The notes: generated from the letters alone by a model not told the origin. A DNA stretch of 64,000 nt from Otis tarda (GCA_026413225.1 CM048575.1:3996001-4060000); one strand, 5' to 3'. Counted from the stretch's first letter, positions 40,601 to 49,140 are shown. Made by a program: numbers and translations.

Positions 40601-42315
40601 TCAGAAACGTCCCAAACCGATGGCAATCCAAGACAGACCTTTCATTTTTATCTGTACTATCTATCAGAGTGTTCTAAAACAAGACTACCATTCAATAACA
40701 GCACAAAGACCTAAAGAGGCCCACATTTTTTGTGGGACAGCGTTTGAGGTTTTTGTTTGTTTGTTAGGTAACAGAACTGTCTTCCATCAAACTCCACTGA
40801 TCAAGTACCTCTAAAACTTTATCTGTACCAAACTAATTTGGGCAACTGGACCTCTACAGATATTGATCATCTTGACTACCTCTTCTAAGCATTAGCTGGG
40901 CATTTGCTTCAATGTTCCGATGCAATGAATGCCACTGGAAACAATTTTAGCAAAACTTGAAACACTGAGAAAGTCACACACATCATACTGGCCTCCATGT
41001 AAACGCAAGGTCACAGACCTCCACCTGGGAAATACACAGCAGTACGCAGCAGCAGCATCCTGCAGTTTGAGAAGCAAGGGTTTTGAAATCTAACAAAAAA
41101 AAAAAACCTCCTTCTCTTCTTTTGGTAAGTGATGAGCTAAACATCCTCCCAGAAGGGTATGGCAAAGTACACAACCTGTGGATGTAAAACGGGAGACTGT
41201 GAACAGCAGTATCACTTATCTACAACTCACCAGGAGGATTTTTTATCTCAATTGACATCCAGTTTTGCCATTCACAACTCAAATACAGTAGCTGTATCGG
41301 CTGAAGTATGGTTAAACTACCTCATAAACCAGATTTTTTTAATTTTTATTTTTTATTTTAGAGACCACAATCCCTTCAGATTCAACAGGGACGTATCTCC
41401 AATCCAGCAACCTAACAACAAGTATTCAACCTCAGAGCTCACAGTGATAGTGTGGGGGAATCAAAAACTAACTAACCACTGAAAGAATTTATCCCAGTTA
41501 TCTCCATTACTATAACTTTAATCAAGTTCAGTTTTTCTTCTGTAAGTTAGTGGCTCGATTTGGAAACTGCTGACCCTTAGCCAGAGCTGCACTAAGCAAG
41601 TATTCGGACAGGATCACTGGACCACAGCAGCTCATTCAGTGACTTAAGTGAACTGCAGGCCTTCACAAACCAGCAAGCCTTGCTTGTTCCACGGCAAACC
41701 TTAACCAAGGTGGAATCCCTAGTTTTGATCCCGAGGCGGGTAAAGAACAGAAAAGCGGAGGTCTAGGAAGCGGGCCAAGACCACACGGAGAAAACGCGGC
41801 GCGGCCCGCCCGCCCCAGAGAACCTCCCGAGGGCTACCGGCTGCCCAAGCCCGAGGCGCTGCCGGAGTCCAAAGGCGAACGGCTCCCTCAGCGCAGCGGG
41901 CCCGGCTCCGGGCTGGCAGCGGGGCGCCCACGGGGGCACTCCCCGGGTAGGGCGCCCACGCCGCCGCAAGCCCCGCGCCGCGGTGGCTCTGGAGGGGAGA
42001 ACGGAGCCCCCGCACCGGAAGCCCCTCGCCGCCGGCAGCGCTGAGCGCGCACTGCGGCAGGGGAGGCCGCGGCGGGGGGAGGCCCAGCCGGGCCCGCCCC
42101 GATCCCATCCCCGGCCCCCGGCCTGCGGCCCGCGCCGCGGCCCACCCCCGCCCGGCCCCTACCTGGCAGAAGCCCCGGCAGTAGGCTCGGGACGAAGCCT
42201 CCGACACCTCCTGCTCGCGCAGCTCCGTCTGCAGCTGACAGAGGCGGGCTCGGAGCGCCGCCACCAGCCGCTGCATCTCAGGCCGCGGCGCCGCCTCGGC
42301 CTCAGCGTCCGCCAT
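1..42315 (-). CDS. RLF: RLF zinc-finger protein, partial (C-terminus beyond left edge)
   Basis: This is the gene-level entry; the exons are listed separately. RLF (rearranged L-myc fusion) is a nuclear C2H2 zinc-finger transcription regulator related to ZNF292 and ZNF654. The seven upstream exons have lengths 153, 155, 82, 133, 203, 137 and 142 nt, summing to exactly 335 codons. They join in phase to a giant final exon of which 1622 nt are present. The translation follows human RLF closely, for example [10 protein letters not shown] in exon 1, [10 protein letters not shown] in exon 3, [15 protein letters not shown] in exon 5 and [17 protein letters not shown] in exon 6. The N-terminal part is the helical domain shared with ZNF292. 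At least seven C2H2 fingers lie in exon 8. No stop or frameshift interrupts the frame. The human protein is about 1.9 kb of codons, so roughly 875 residues are covered here. The exon 5 donor is the weaker GTTAGT; the other donors are close to GTAAGT. Confidence 0.96.
1623..4116 (-). other. RLF intron 7
   Basis: AT-rich intron. It holds a short (TAA)n run near 2596-2612 and one half of the local duplication near 3780-3870. I see no gene in it. The open frames here are short and resemble no family I know. Confidence 0.85.
4117..4258 (-). CDS. RLF: RLF coding exon 7
   Basis: The acceptor is TTTGCAG and the first base completes the split Trp codon. It encodes [20 protein letters not shown], then [20 protein letters not shown], and ends at QSE before GTAAGT. 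It is 142 nt long. Two similar roughly 85-bp segments lie on either side of this exon (see findings). Confidence 0.95.
7792..8703 (+). mobile_element. Probable ERV LTR with a short internal stub
   Basis: The segment begins TGTGATGGGTG and ends CACCCATTTGTGACA. These ends are imperfect inverted repeats with TG...CA termini, about 912 bp apart. Inside are AATAAA-like signals (ATAAATAC near 8113) and a GGTAAGTGACC donor-like site near 8253. The sequence just after (8704-8780) is a roughly 48-bp motif present twice (ACTGGTGTAG and ACCGGTGTAT versions), which could be the start of an internal region with a primer-binding site. I see no target-site duplication, so the 3' end of the element is lost or unrecognised. 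It lies antisense to RLF. Confidence 0.5.
11011..11395 (-). repeat. CR1 LINE 3' fragment
   Basis: The segment from CCCAGAAGGGTTTGGGTGGG through CCAACCTGGCCTGGAATG to the CTTCTCTGAGCC region is a typical CR1 tail in reverse orientation. It is very similar to the copy at 43040-43320. It is 5'-truncated, as CR1 copies usually are. Confidence 0.9.
11443..11471. repeat. Poly-A run
   Basis: An uninterrupted A run of nearly 30 bases, 50 bp from the end of the CR1 copy at 11011-11395. CR1 does not use poly-A tails, so it is probably simple sequence. Confidence 0.8.
11944..12080 (-). CDS. RLF: RLF coding exon 6
   Basis: The exon follows a long pyrimidine tract ending CTTTAAG. It encodes [20 protein letters not shown], then [14 protein letters not shown]. 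The Trp codon is split (TG|G) across the next intron, whose donor is GTAAGT. It is 137 nt long. The splice phases on both sides fit exons 5 and 7. Confidence 0.95.
12081..17955 (-). other. RLF intron 5
   Basis: A 5.9-kb AT-rich intron. It contains an ATGTAT-type AT-rich microsatellite at about 15955-16056 and several A or T runs (about 14690-14706, 17280-17328 and 17549-17600). No protein family or RNA gene is recognisable. Confidence 0.8.
15955..16056. repeat. ATGTAT/ATATAC microsatellite
   Basis: Imperfect ATATAC and ATGTATAC repeats in RLF intron 5, including TATGTATGTACATACATATG, partly palindromic. Confidence 0.75.
17956..18158 (-). CDS. RLF: RLF coding exon 5
   Basis: This 203-nt exon follows a TTTTCCTAG acceptor. 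Its first two bases complete an Ala codon. It encodes [20 protein letters not shown] and ends at NEDSIKE in phase 0. The donor is GTTAGT, the weakest of the gene's donors. This domain, with [12 protein letters not shown], is shared with ZNF292, but the residues are clearly closer to RLF. Confidence 0.95.
18159..24461 (-). other. RLF intron 4
   Basis: A 6.3-kb intron carrying one CR1 fragment at about 18886-19600. The rest is AT-rich unique sequence. The open frames around 20181-20528 and 22437-22673 look random in composition. Confidence 0.8.
18886..19600 (-). repeat. CR1 LINE fragment (about 0.7 kb)
   Basis: It starts ACAGAATCACAGAGTACCTC and continues with AAGGGACCCATAAGGATCAT and TCCAACTCCCTGCTCC. 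This is the reverse complement of a CR1 3' end. It is the longest CR1 piece in the window and reaches into reverse-transcriptase-proximal sequence. Stops and indels break any frame. Confidence 0.88.
24462..24594 (-). CDS. RLF: RLF coding exon 4
   Basis: This 133-nt exon lies between a TTTTTGTAG acceptor and a GTAAG donor. It encodes [19 protein letters not shown], then [21 protein letters not shown], and leaves one base (G) that is completed in exon 5. It matches human RLF along its whole length. Confidence 0.95.
26350..26530 (+). repeat. CR1 LINE 3' tail
   Basis: The end reads GTGGTGGATCAGATGACC, then CTACCTTCCAGTTCCAG and a CCATGACTCTT end. This is a degraded CR1 tail in plus orientation. 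Confidence 0.75.
29563..29705 (+). repeat. CR1 LINE 3' tail
   Basis: The segment contains GGTTGGATCAGATGATCC, CCTTCCAACCTAGTATTC and TATGACTCTT, the characteristic CR1 3' end, in plus orientation. Confidence 0.85.
31196..31222. repeat. (CAAA)n microsatellite
   Basis: About five or six AAAC units in RLF intron 3, about 40 bp from the exon 3 donor. Confidence 0.8.
31259..31340 (-). CDS. RLF: RLF coding exon 3
   Basis: This 82-nt exon lies between a TTTTCCAG acceptor and a GTAAGT donor. Its first base completes the Leu codon split from exon 2. It encodes [19 protein letters not shown] and ends at SIQ in phase 0. Human RLF has the same segment with few substitutions. Confidence 0.95.
31341..36813 (-). 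other. RLF intron 2 with solo LTR
   Basis: A 5.5-kb intron containing the solo LTR at 32709-33815 and a short tandem duplication at about 36332-36402. The remainder is AT-rich with no recognisable gene. Confidence 0.8.
32709..33815 (+). mobile_element. Solo LTR of an avian endogenous retrovirus (copy 1)
   Basis: The element is 1107 bp long, starts TGTTCTGG and ends CTACGACA (TG...CA). It is bounded by a perfect 5-bp target-site duplication ATGTG (32704-32708 and 33816-33820). A second copy, nearly colinear, is at 47870-48950. A polyadenylation signal (AATAAA, near 33629) supports plus orientation, antisense to RLF. No gag, pol or env is present, so this is a solo LTR left by recombination between two LTRs. 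A 5-bp duplication would suit an ERVL-like group, but I cannot assign the family by sequence alone. Confidence 0.85.
36814..36968 (-). CDS. RLF: RLF coding exon 2
   Basis: The exon is flanked by a TTTCAG acceptor and a GTAAGT donor. It is 155 nt long, begins in phase 0 and leaves two bases of a Leu codon. It encodes [24 protein letters not shown] and continues to [20 protein letters not shown], nearly identical to human RLF. It belongs to the N-terminal helical domain shared with ZNF292. Confidence 0.95.
36969..42162 (-). other. RLF intron 1
   Basis: A 5.2-kb first intron. It is AT-rich from 37000 to 41700, then turns GC-rich as it enters the CpG island. I see no repeat family or gene. The 121- and 144-codon open frames at 39907-40351 overlap in different frames and resemble nothing known. 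Confidence 0.8.
42163..42315 (-). CDS. RLF: RLF coding exon 1
   Basis: This exon has 51 codons, ends in phase 0 and is followed by the donor GTAGGG. The start at 42315 gives [10 protein letters not shown], which matches the MAD start of human RLF. The exon ends with the conserved segment [19 protein letters not shown]. The N-terminus is about 28 residues shorter than the human one, which has an Ala/Gly-rich insert. An in-frame upstream ATG at 42375 would add 20 residues but has no support from the family. Confidence 0.93.
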
Positions 42316-42500
42316 CTGCACCCGGCCCCACTGCGCGTAGGCAAGGATCACGTGACCCACAGCCGCTGACCTCATCGTCCCGGGACGGCGTCACGTGACG
42401 CGCACGTGACGCGGCGGCGCGCGGCGCCGTCCCCGCCATCCGGGGGCCAGCGGGCGGGCGGGCGCCTCCCGCCGGACGGCGTCACGTGACGCGCCGGGAG
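42316..42500 (-). promoter_or_regulatory. RLF core promoter region with four E-boxes
   Basis: Four canonical CACGTG sites lie at 42349-42354, 42392-42397, 42403-42408 and 42483-42488. Two are the extended palindrome GTCACGTGAC (42390-42399 and 42481-42490), the form bound by USF and MiT/TFE-type bHLH-ZIP factors. There is no TATA box on the minus strand. The region lies directly upstream of the RLF start codon within a CpG island. Confidence 0.65.
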
Positions 42501-43039
42501 CCCGCCGCCAGCGCGGGGCGGGGGGGGCGGCGGCGGCTGCCTCGCTGGACTGGCGTTCGGTTTACTCTCTTATTTAAACCGCGCTGTCGGACGCGGGACG
42601 GTTGTGAGCTGAGGTCTGGTGCCCGGCCTGACGCGGGATCTGGGGAGACGGGGAAGAGCTTTTTCTCGAGAGCCTGCGGCCTGTGCCGGGAAACCGGGCG
42701 GTGCGCTGCCGCCGGACCCGCCGGCTGGGGCGTTGGCCCGCCGGGGTGAAAGAGCAGCAGGGCCTGCCCTGCGGCAGGGTGGGCTGCGAAGCCCGGTGGG
42801 GTCCCTGCGGGGAAGGCTTGCGCTTACCGCATCCACTGCGAAGGGGACCCCTGCGGAGCGCCCCAGGGAGCGGCTGGAGCGGTTCGCGGCTGCCTAAAGC
42901 TCCCAGGCCAGGAATCGGCATCTTGGCTTCCTTCATTTGCCTTGCTTGGGAAGGAGGGGAGGTGAAGTCCTGGCTCTTTCTGCAGGGGAAAAAAGCCTCC
43001 AACGGAAAACCAACAAACAAAACATTTTCCTTTGGTTTC

Positions 43040-43320
43040 AATCCAGGCAGAATCCCAGAAGGGTTTGGGTGGGAAGGGACCGTTAAAGCCCACCCATCCC
43101 AACCCCCCTGCCAGGAGCAAGGACATCTCCAGCCAGATCAGGTTGCTCACAGCCCCGGCCAACCTGGCCTGGAATGTTTCCAGGGATGGGGCATCCACCA
43201 CTTCTGTGGGCAACCTGGGCCAGTGTGACACCACCCTCAGCGTAAAAAAAAATTTTCCTGATGTCCAGTCTGAATCTGCCTCCTTCTGTTCCAAAACCAT
43301 TACCCCTTGAAGGTGTGTTA
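43040..43320 (-). repeat. CR1 LINE 3' fragment
   Basis: The same subfamily as the copy at 11011-11395, including CCCAGAAGGGTTTGGGTGGG and ACCTGGCCTGGAATGTTTCC. It lies just right of the RLF CpG island, in reverse orientation. Confidence 0.9.
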
Positions 43321-44059
43321 TTTCCTTTTCTTCATGTGAGAATTCAGGTCTAGACCAGAGGCCCCTGGCTTGTCTATGAGCATATAGTTGGAGTTTTTAC
43401 CTTCCAGTGAGATGGGAGTCTCTCTTTTTCCTTTTCATGCTCTGCCTAAATGGGCATGAACAGTGGGAGGGAAACATGTTTCTATCCACCTGGTAAGAAT
43501 TACCTGCTTTTTTCCACCTCAGTCTCTGCGAGGCAAATGAGAAAGGAAGAGGAGTGGAGAGGTCAGGAAGACCTGGGTTGAACTGGCCTGAAACCATTTG
43601 AGAAGCTTTCTCTAGCTGCAAGCAAGTTGTATGATTTCAGCGTATTTCTTTGTAGTATGAAGCAAACGGAGTGCTTAACGTTTGGAGCGGTGGGTGAAAA
43701 CTAAGACCTGGGTTAGAAATAGCAAAACTCTCCTGCAGATTTAAAGCCAAAGGAGGGCCTTGAGAGGTGTCTTGGGAAGGAGAGAAGAGAGAGAAAATAA
43801 GAACGTGGAGCTCTGGGGCCACAGATCTGCCCGTGACCTTCTGCACATCCCCATTATTCCCCTACAAGTTCTATAGTTCTGTAGTTTTCCCGTTGGGAGA
43901 GGCTGTCTCCTAGATCCCAGCCTGGATGCTATATGGTAGGGTGAAGAACAGTCTTCAAGTATGAGAAACCTTCTGCTGGGGGGTGGCTGTTGTTCCCCCT
44001 TCAGAATGGAACCTTCCCCCTTTCCAAAATCCAGGAAAGTCCCCTCCTTGCACAAGACA

Positions 44060-44300
44060 TTGTATGAGGCCATGGATATAAGGAAAAACTTTTAAACTGT
44101 GAGGATGGCCAAACAGTGGAGTAGGGCGCCAAAAAACCCTGTGCAGTCTGTGTTCTTACAGGTGTCCAAGTCAAGACTGGGTAGAGCTCTGAGCAGCCTC
44201 ACCTGACCTCACAGCTCACTCTGATCTGAGTGGGAAGTTAGACTAGGAAACCTCCTGGGGTCCCTATCAGCTGGAATTACTCTGTCATTCTGACATTTTT
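44060..44300 (+). repeat. CR1 LINE 3' tail
   Basis: The text ATAAGGAAAAACTTTTAAAC, then AGTCAAGACTGGGTAGAGC, CTGATCTGAG and CAGCTGGAATTACTCTG is a diverged CR1 tail in plus orientation. Confidence 0.75.
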
Positions 44301-45114
44301 TAGTATTTTAGACAGTCCTGGGCAGGGAGCACAAGAAGGTGAGCACATGGCCAGAGGTTGTCTACCTTCTCTCTGAGCTTGCTTGTGTCCTGCTGACCTT
44401 TCTCTTGGCTGGGAGGGACAAGGGCTGTATGCAGTAGGCCTGTGCTGTCTGTGCCAACGCCTCTTCTGGCAGCGGGGGAGGCCAGAATGGACTCCTCATG
44501 GCAGATCCACAAAGTCGACAAAAGAGCAACCAGGTCATTGAATGAGCTGGTAGAGCTGGCTGGCGTGTGATGGCCCCTGGGGAACGTCAGGCCTTGGTTT
44601 CTCTCTCACGCCATGCTCAGGAGAGGACCACGACAGCCTGCCAGGCACACCTGACCGAGCAGATCTGACTCTCCCTGCTAACTGTAGGCCACCATAGCTT
44701 GCTGCCGGGCCCTCCGCACGCCGGCCGCTCCCCTGCCCATCATGCCGGGGCGCTGGGGGAGAGCAGCCAAGTACGTGATCCTGCAGCGAAGAGCCAGCCT
44801 GAGAGCTTGAACGAGTTTGAACCTTACCTGTTCTCCCAGCAGCTATTAGGAAAGGAGGGAGGAGGGCAGACCCTTGTAGAACAAGACCTCTTTTCCATCC
44901 CTCTTGCCTGATGTTTTTAACCTTCTCCCCTCTCCCGGGTCTCGATTCTGCTCTCCTGTTGAATGGAGGCTGGGGCAGAGGGAAGCCTCTGCGTTTCGTC
45001 CTGCAGCAGCAGGTCGAGGCGCTGGGGACGCGCAGAGGGAAAAAGTGGGGATCTGAGTCCACCTGGAGGCACGGCGCAGGCATTGCACGGGGCGTGGGGG
45101 GATCACAGGGGAGT

Positions 45115-45265
45115 GTTTATGTGAATATCCATGTGTACAACAGAGATAAATATATTTTATATGTGTTTGTACACCTTCGTATGTATATGTTAGCTATACG
45201 TGTTCAAATGCATACATATATGTAGACAGATAAAATACATGTTTTTAGTTATATATGTGTGTGAG
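45115..45265. repeat. AT/TG-rich low-complexity stretch
   Basis: Sequence made of TATATG, GTGTACA and CATACATATA-like words, without a strict period. Confidence 0.6.
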
Positions 45266-46075
45266 AGCCGTTGAAGTAGTTGGAAGATAAACCTTTCCCT
45301 TTACCCTGGAGAAACATTAAAGGCTCTTCGGGCCAGGACATTGTCCTGAGCCCATGTTCTGTCTCACAGCGGGTACCTGGGATTTAACAACTTCTTGCCG
45401 CTGGTTGCCAGCTGAAGTCCAATCTTTTTGTTTGCACACACTTTTTATAATATATCTACATAAAAAGGCATAAAAGGTTTCACATTTGCATCATGCTCAG
45501 GTCCCACATGATTTAATACATCTTCTAACAATCCGATTGTGTCTAATTCTCGTTACTGAAATCTCTTCTTGCCAACACTTACAATTATACTACGTACCTA
45601 AACTGTCTTTATACCCACACACAGATCGATACGTTCTCATTAACTACTGTCCCCTGCCCCTTAACAGATAGAGATTATTCTGCCATTCCATGGGCTTCTT
45701 CCACTGCTCCAAACATCCGTAAGAACAGGCTGTGACTTGGGCCCCGTCTGTCAAGACGGGTGCTCAGGACAGGAGGAGCAGCATGTTTGATTGCTAGGTG
45801 CCAACAACAGCTTGGTTTGGGCCGTTGTTGCACTCGCCCGGTTCCTTGCAAAGCTCAGCCTTCATCGGTTCAGGTTCTGCCTGCTACATTACTTCCCACA
45901 ACATACAACTCGCATCGCGGATTATTTTTCCTCCTTGAGGCACACACTGGGTCTCCCCGTCCTTTCACATTACCCACCGAGCACGCCCAGGTCCTTCAGC
46001 AAAGACAGTCCCATGAAGGGATCTACCTTTTCCCAAGCGTGTGAGGGATCTCGGTGACGGTCCGTCTCAGGCCAC

Positions 46076-46639
46076 TGTGGGAAATTACAAGCTGCACACA
46101 GCTGTGAGAATGCCACCTTGGAGAGGGGAGCTAGGAGGGGTGTTATCTCGGAGAGGGGAGCTAGGAGGGGTGCTATGGAGCAGGATGTTGCTCCTGTCCG
46201 GGAACCGCTGTTAGCCAGCGGGGCACGTACTTGGCAGCCTTGCTGCATGCGCTGGCCACACGTGCACCAACGTCTGCTCAGTACTCTGCCCCTGAATCTG
46301 CCGAGGGGATAAACAGAGGCGGCTCGGAGCAGAGGGAGAGAGAAAGGACGCAGAGCACACTCTACGAACAACAGGGGACGCCCTGAAGGTGCTGCGCCTT
46401 CCTCCCTTCTCTGCTCTGACCCCGCTGATCATCACCCTCCTGCTCGGCGGTGTCTCCGGCTTAGTCGGGGCGGTCAGACTCTCACAAAGGGAAAACGATG
46501 CGCTGGTAACTGCTTATGCTGGGAACTGTAACTGCTTATGCTGGTAACTGCTTATGCAAGGCAAGAAATACTGTTGTGCTTTTAAATATCATATGCCGGG
46601 TGAATTTTGTGCATAGGAATCCTACGAACCAGCTACACA
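46076..46639 (+). mobile_element. Probable LTR of a second ERV type
   Basis: A segment of about 564 bp runs from TGTGGGAAATTAC to CAGCTACACA. It holds a roughly 26-bp motif in tandem (about 46118-46172), a GATAAA-type poly-A signal near 46308 and a threefold ACTGCTTATGCT repeat (46505-46558). The following sequence, CGGCAACGAGGATGGGATTCC, looks like the primer-binding/leader region that follows an LTR. No target-site duplication is visible because the element runs straight into the minisatellite. Family assignment is tentative. Confidence 0.45.
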
Positions 46640-46679
46640 AATCGGCAACGAGGATGGGATTCCTGTAGCACTATATACA

Positions 46680-47645
46680 TGCTCCAAGGGGGTATAGGGT
46701 GTCCAAAAGAGCATCTATAGGGTCCCTAAAGGGGATATAAGGGCTCCAAAGCGGTATGTAGTGTCTCAAAGTGGGTCTATAGGGTCCCTAATGATGATAT
46801 AAGGGCCCAGAGGGGCTAGAGGGAGTCCCTAAGAACGATATAAGGGCTCAGAGGCTGTTTTTAGGGTCCCCAAGGGGGTATATAGGATCCCAAAGGGAGC
46901 ATATGTGGGTCCTAAAGGGAACATTAGGGCTCACAGGGCATATATGGGGTCCTAAAGGGGCCCTTAAGGGCTCACAGGGTGTATTGGGGGATCCCAGAGG
47001 GGCATATATGGGTACATAAGGGGTATAAGGGGTCCTGAAAGAGGATATAAGGGCTCACAGGTGGTATTTTGTCTGCCAGAGGGGGTATATGCGGTCCCAA
47101 AGGGGATGTAAGGGCTCATAGGTGGTATTTTGACTCCCAGAGGGTGTACATAGGGTCCAAAATGGGGTATAATGGCTCACAGGTGGTATTGTGGCTCCCA
47201 AAAGGGGTATGTGTTGTCCCTAAAGGGGATATAAGGGCCCAGAGGGGCTAGAAGGGGTCCCAAAGAGGGATATAAGGGCTTAGAGGGCTTTTTTATGATC
47301 CCCAACGGGGTATACAGGATCCCAAAGGGAGCATATGTGGGTCCCAGAGGAGTTATTAGGGCTAAGGGGCATATATGTGGTCCTAAATGGGACTATAAGG
47401 GCTCACAGGGTGTATTTAGGGGTCCCAAAGGGGCATACGTGGGCACACAAGGGGTATAAGGGAACCTGTAGAGGGTATACGGGGTCCTGAAAGGGGATAT
47501 AAGGGCTCACAGGTGCTGGTTTTGCCCCAAAGTGGGTACGTAGGATTCCTAAAGGGGATACAGGGGCTTCCAGGTGTCCCAAGGAGGGTCTATAGGGTCC
47601 CTAAAGGGGATATAAGGGCTCCTAGCGGGTATGTGGTGTCCCAAA
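46680..47645. repeat. G-rich minisatellite with higher-order period
   Basis: About 1 kb of imperfect repeats built from short units such as GGGGATATAAGGGCTCACAG and GGTCCCAAAGG, alternating every 25-60 bp. A larger period of about 432 bp is visible: the block starting AAGGGCCCAGAGGGGCTAGA occurs at 46801 and 47233, and CTATAGGGTCCCTAAAGGG at about 46712 and 47588. It begins right after the LTR-like leader at about 46640-46665. Open frames across it are repeat artefacts. Confidence 0.85.
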
Positions 47646-49140
47646 GTGGTTGTACAGCGTTTGTGGGCCTGTAGATGCAGTGGCAAAGGCCAGTGAGGAG
47701 CAGCGAGAGCTTTCAGAGCTGGCACTTTTAGTGCGGGAGCAACCACCCGACATTAAATATTTTTGAGATTTATTTCCTGTGGGTGGCCGGGTCGAAGGGA
47801 TGGCAAATGTCAGGGTGCTGGTCGCCCAGGAAAGCCCAGAGCCCCAGTGTTTGTGGGCCTGTAGGTGCATGTTCTGGTTTTATTTAGTGGAGGGGGGCGG
47901 GGGTGGGCTACAGTGGTAGCTTCTGTAAGAAGCTGCTAGAAGTTGCTCCCCTTTGTTCAGCAGACTCGACCGGGCCTAGCACGGACCCGCTGCTGGCCAG
48001 GGCCGAGCCAATTGGCGACAGAATGTTCCCTGATAACGTCTCTGCCATAACGTGTTTAAGACTGAGGAAAAACAGGGAAAAAAAGGGGAGATGTGAAGAA
48101 GCTGAGCATGTGCAGAGAGGGGGAGGCACAAGCCCAACTCGACCCGGCCCAGCTGAGAGAAGTGGAGAGGAGATGAGATGTGAAGAGAACATGAGAGGCA
48201 TCTGCCTGCCTGTTGTGAAGGGTTTCTGGTGAGAGGAACGGCTGCAGACGCCGAGGGCAGTGCAGAAGGAGGGGGAGCAGCAATGCGGCTCCTGGCCAGA
48301 ATTCCCCTGCAGCCCGTGGTGATGGCCATGGTGGAGCAGGCTGTGCCCCTGCAGCCCGTGGGGGCCACGGAGGGGCAGAGATCCCCCTGCAGCGTGGGGA
48401 GGACCCCACGCCAGGGCAGGCGGGTGCCTGAAGGAGGCTGTTGCCCATGGAGGCCCCGCTGGGGCAGCCGTTCTGGAGGGACTGCACCCCATGGAAGAGC
48501 TGACCCACGCCGGAGCAGTTCCACGAAGGACTGTGGCCCCTGGGAGGGACCCCACGCTGGAGCAGGGGAGGAATGCGAGGAGTTCTTCCCCCGACGATGA
48601 CCCAGCAGCGTAAAATAACGCGTGATGAACTGACCGCGACCCCCATTCCCTTTTTCCCGCCTGTGCCGCTCGTGGGGGGAAGGAGGTAATGTTAAGCCTG
48701 GGAAGAGGGAGGGGTGGGGGGAGGTTATCTTGTTCTCTGTCTCATTATCCTCCTGGTTTTAGCAACAAACAAACAGTTTTCCCCAAGTCAAGTTTGCTTT
48801 GCCTGTAACGGTAACTTTAAGGATCTCTCCCTGTCCTTATCTCACACCTCGAGCCTTTTCCTTACATCATCTGCCCCTGTTCTCTTGGAGGGTGGGGGGA
48901 GTGAGAGAGAGACTGTGCAGTCTGGTCCCAAGTGGGGCTGAACTACAACAATGCGCTGGCAAGAGCCAATGAGAAGCAGCAGGAACTTTCAGTGCTGGCA
49001 CTGCTGGTGTGGGAGCAATCGTCCGACGTTTGAACTTTTAGGACATTTTTTCTTGTTGGAGGCCAATACAAGGTGACGGTAAATGTCAGAGCGCTGGTTG
49101 TCCAGGAAAGCCCAGAGCCCCAGTGTTTGTGGGCCTGCTG
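47646..49140. repeat. Tandem duplication of a ~200-bp unit, split by the solo LTR
   Basis: A unit runs from about 47662 (GTGGCAAAGGCCAGTGAG) to 47869 and ends GTTTGTGGGCCTGTAGGTGCA. A second unit runs from 48951 (GCTGGCAAGAGCCAATGAG) to about 49136 and ends GTTTGTGGGCCTGC. Both share AAAGCCCAGAGCCCCAGTG and a GTAAATGTCAG-like segment. The solo LTR at 47870-48950 sits precisely between them. The origin of the unit is unknown; it could be retroviral internal sequence. Confidence 0.75.
47870..48950 (+). mobile_element. Solo LTR of the same family (copy 2)
   Basis: The element is 1081 bp, TGTTCTGG to CTACAACA, and colinear with the copy at 32709. The flanks are GTGCA (47865-47869) and ATGCG (48951-48955). 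They differ by two transitions and both lie where the neighbouring tandem unit reads ATGCA, so they look like a decayed 5-bp target-site duplication. The element sits exactly at a junction inside a local duplication. It has no internal retroviral genes. Confidence 0.82.

Larger units (their letters stand above)
41750..42900. other. CpG island over the RLF promoter and first exon
   Basis: The base composition changes sharply to GC with dense CpG from about 41750 to 42900, centred on RLF exon 1. On the plus strand a TATTTAAA element at about 42569 could support divergent transcription. I see no recognisable coding sequence to the right. The long open frames on both strands follow from the GC richness. 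Confidence 0.75.
43321..46075. other. Intergenic region between RLF and the repeat cluster
   Basis: Apart from the CR1 tail at about 44060-44300 and an AT/TG-rich low-complexity stretch at about 45115-45265 (ATATGTGTGTG-like), I see nothing I can name. Open frames such as the 182-codon minus frame at 44535-45083 have no family resemblance. The part from 45730 to 46075 may be further decayed retroviral sequence preceding the LTR. Confidence 0.6.

Noticed and set aside
41719-42375. A 218-codon minus frame through RLF exon 1
   Set aside because: Only the 51 codons from 42315 to 42163 match RLF. The rest reads through the GTAGGG donor into the GC-rich intron.
42574-43300. Frames of 155, 158 and 181 codons right of the RLF promoter
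   Set aside because: They run through CpG-island sequence into a CR1 tail. No similarity to a known gene.
44535-45083. A 182-codon minus frame in the intergenic region
   Set aside because: No family match; other frames on both strands are equally open there, so it is not distinguishable from chance.
47069-47251. Gly/Arg-rich repeat peptide
   Set aside because: It is the translation of the minisatellite units; the frame closes after 60 codons and is not kept through the array.
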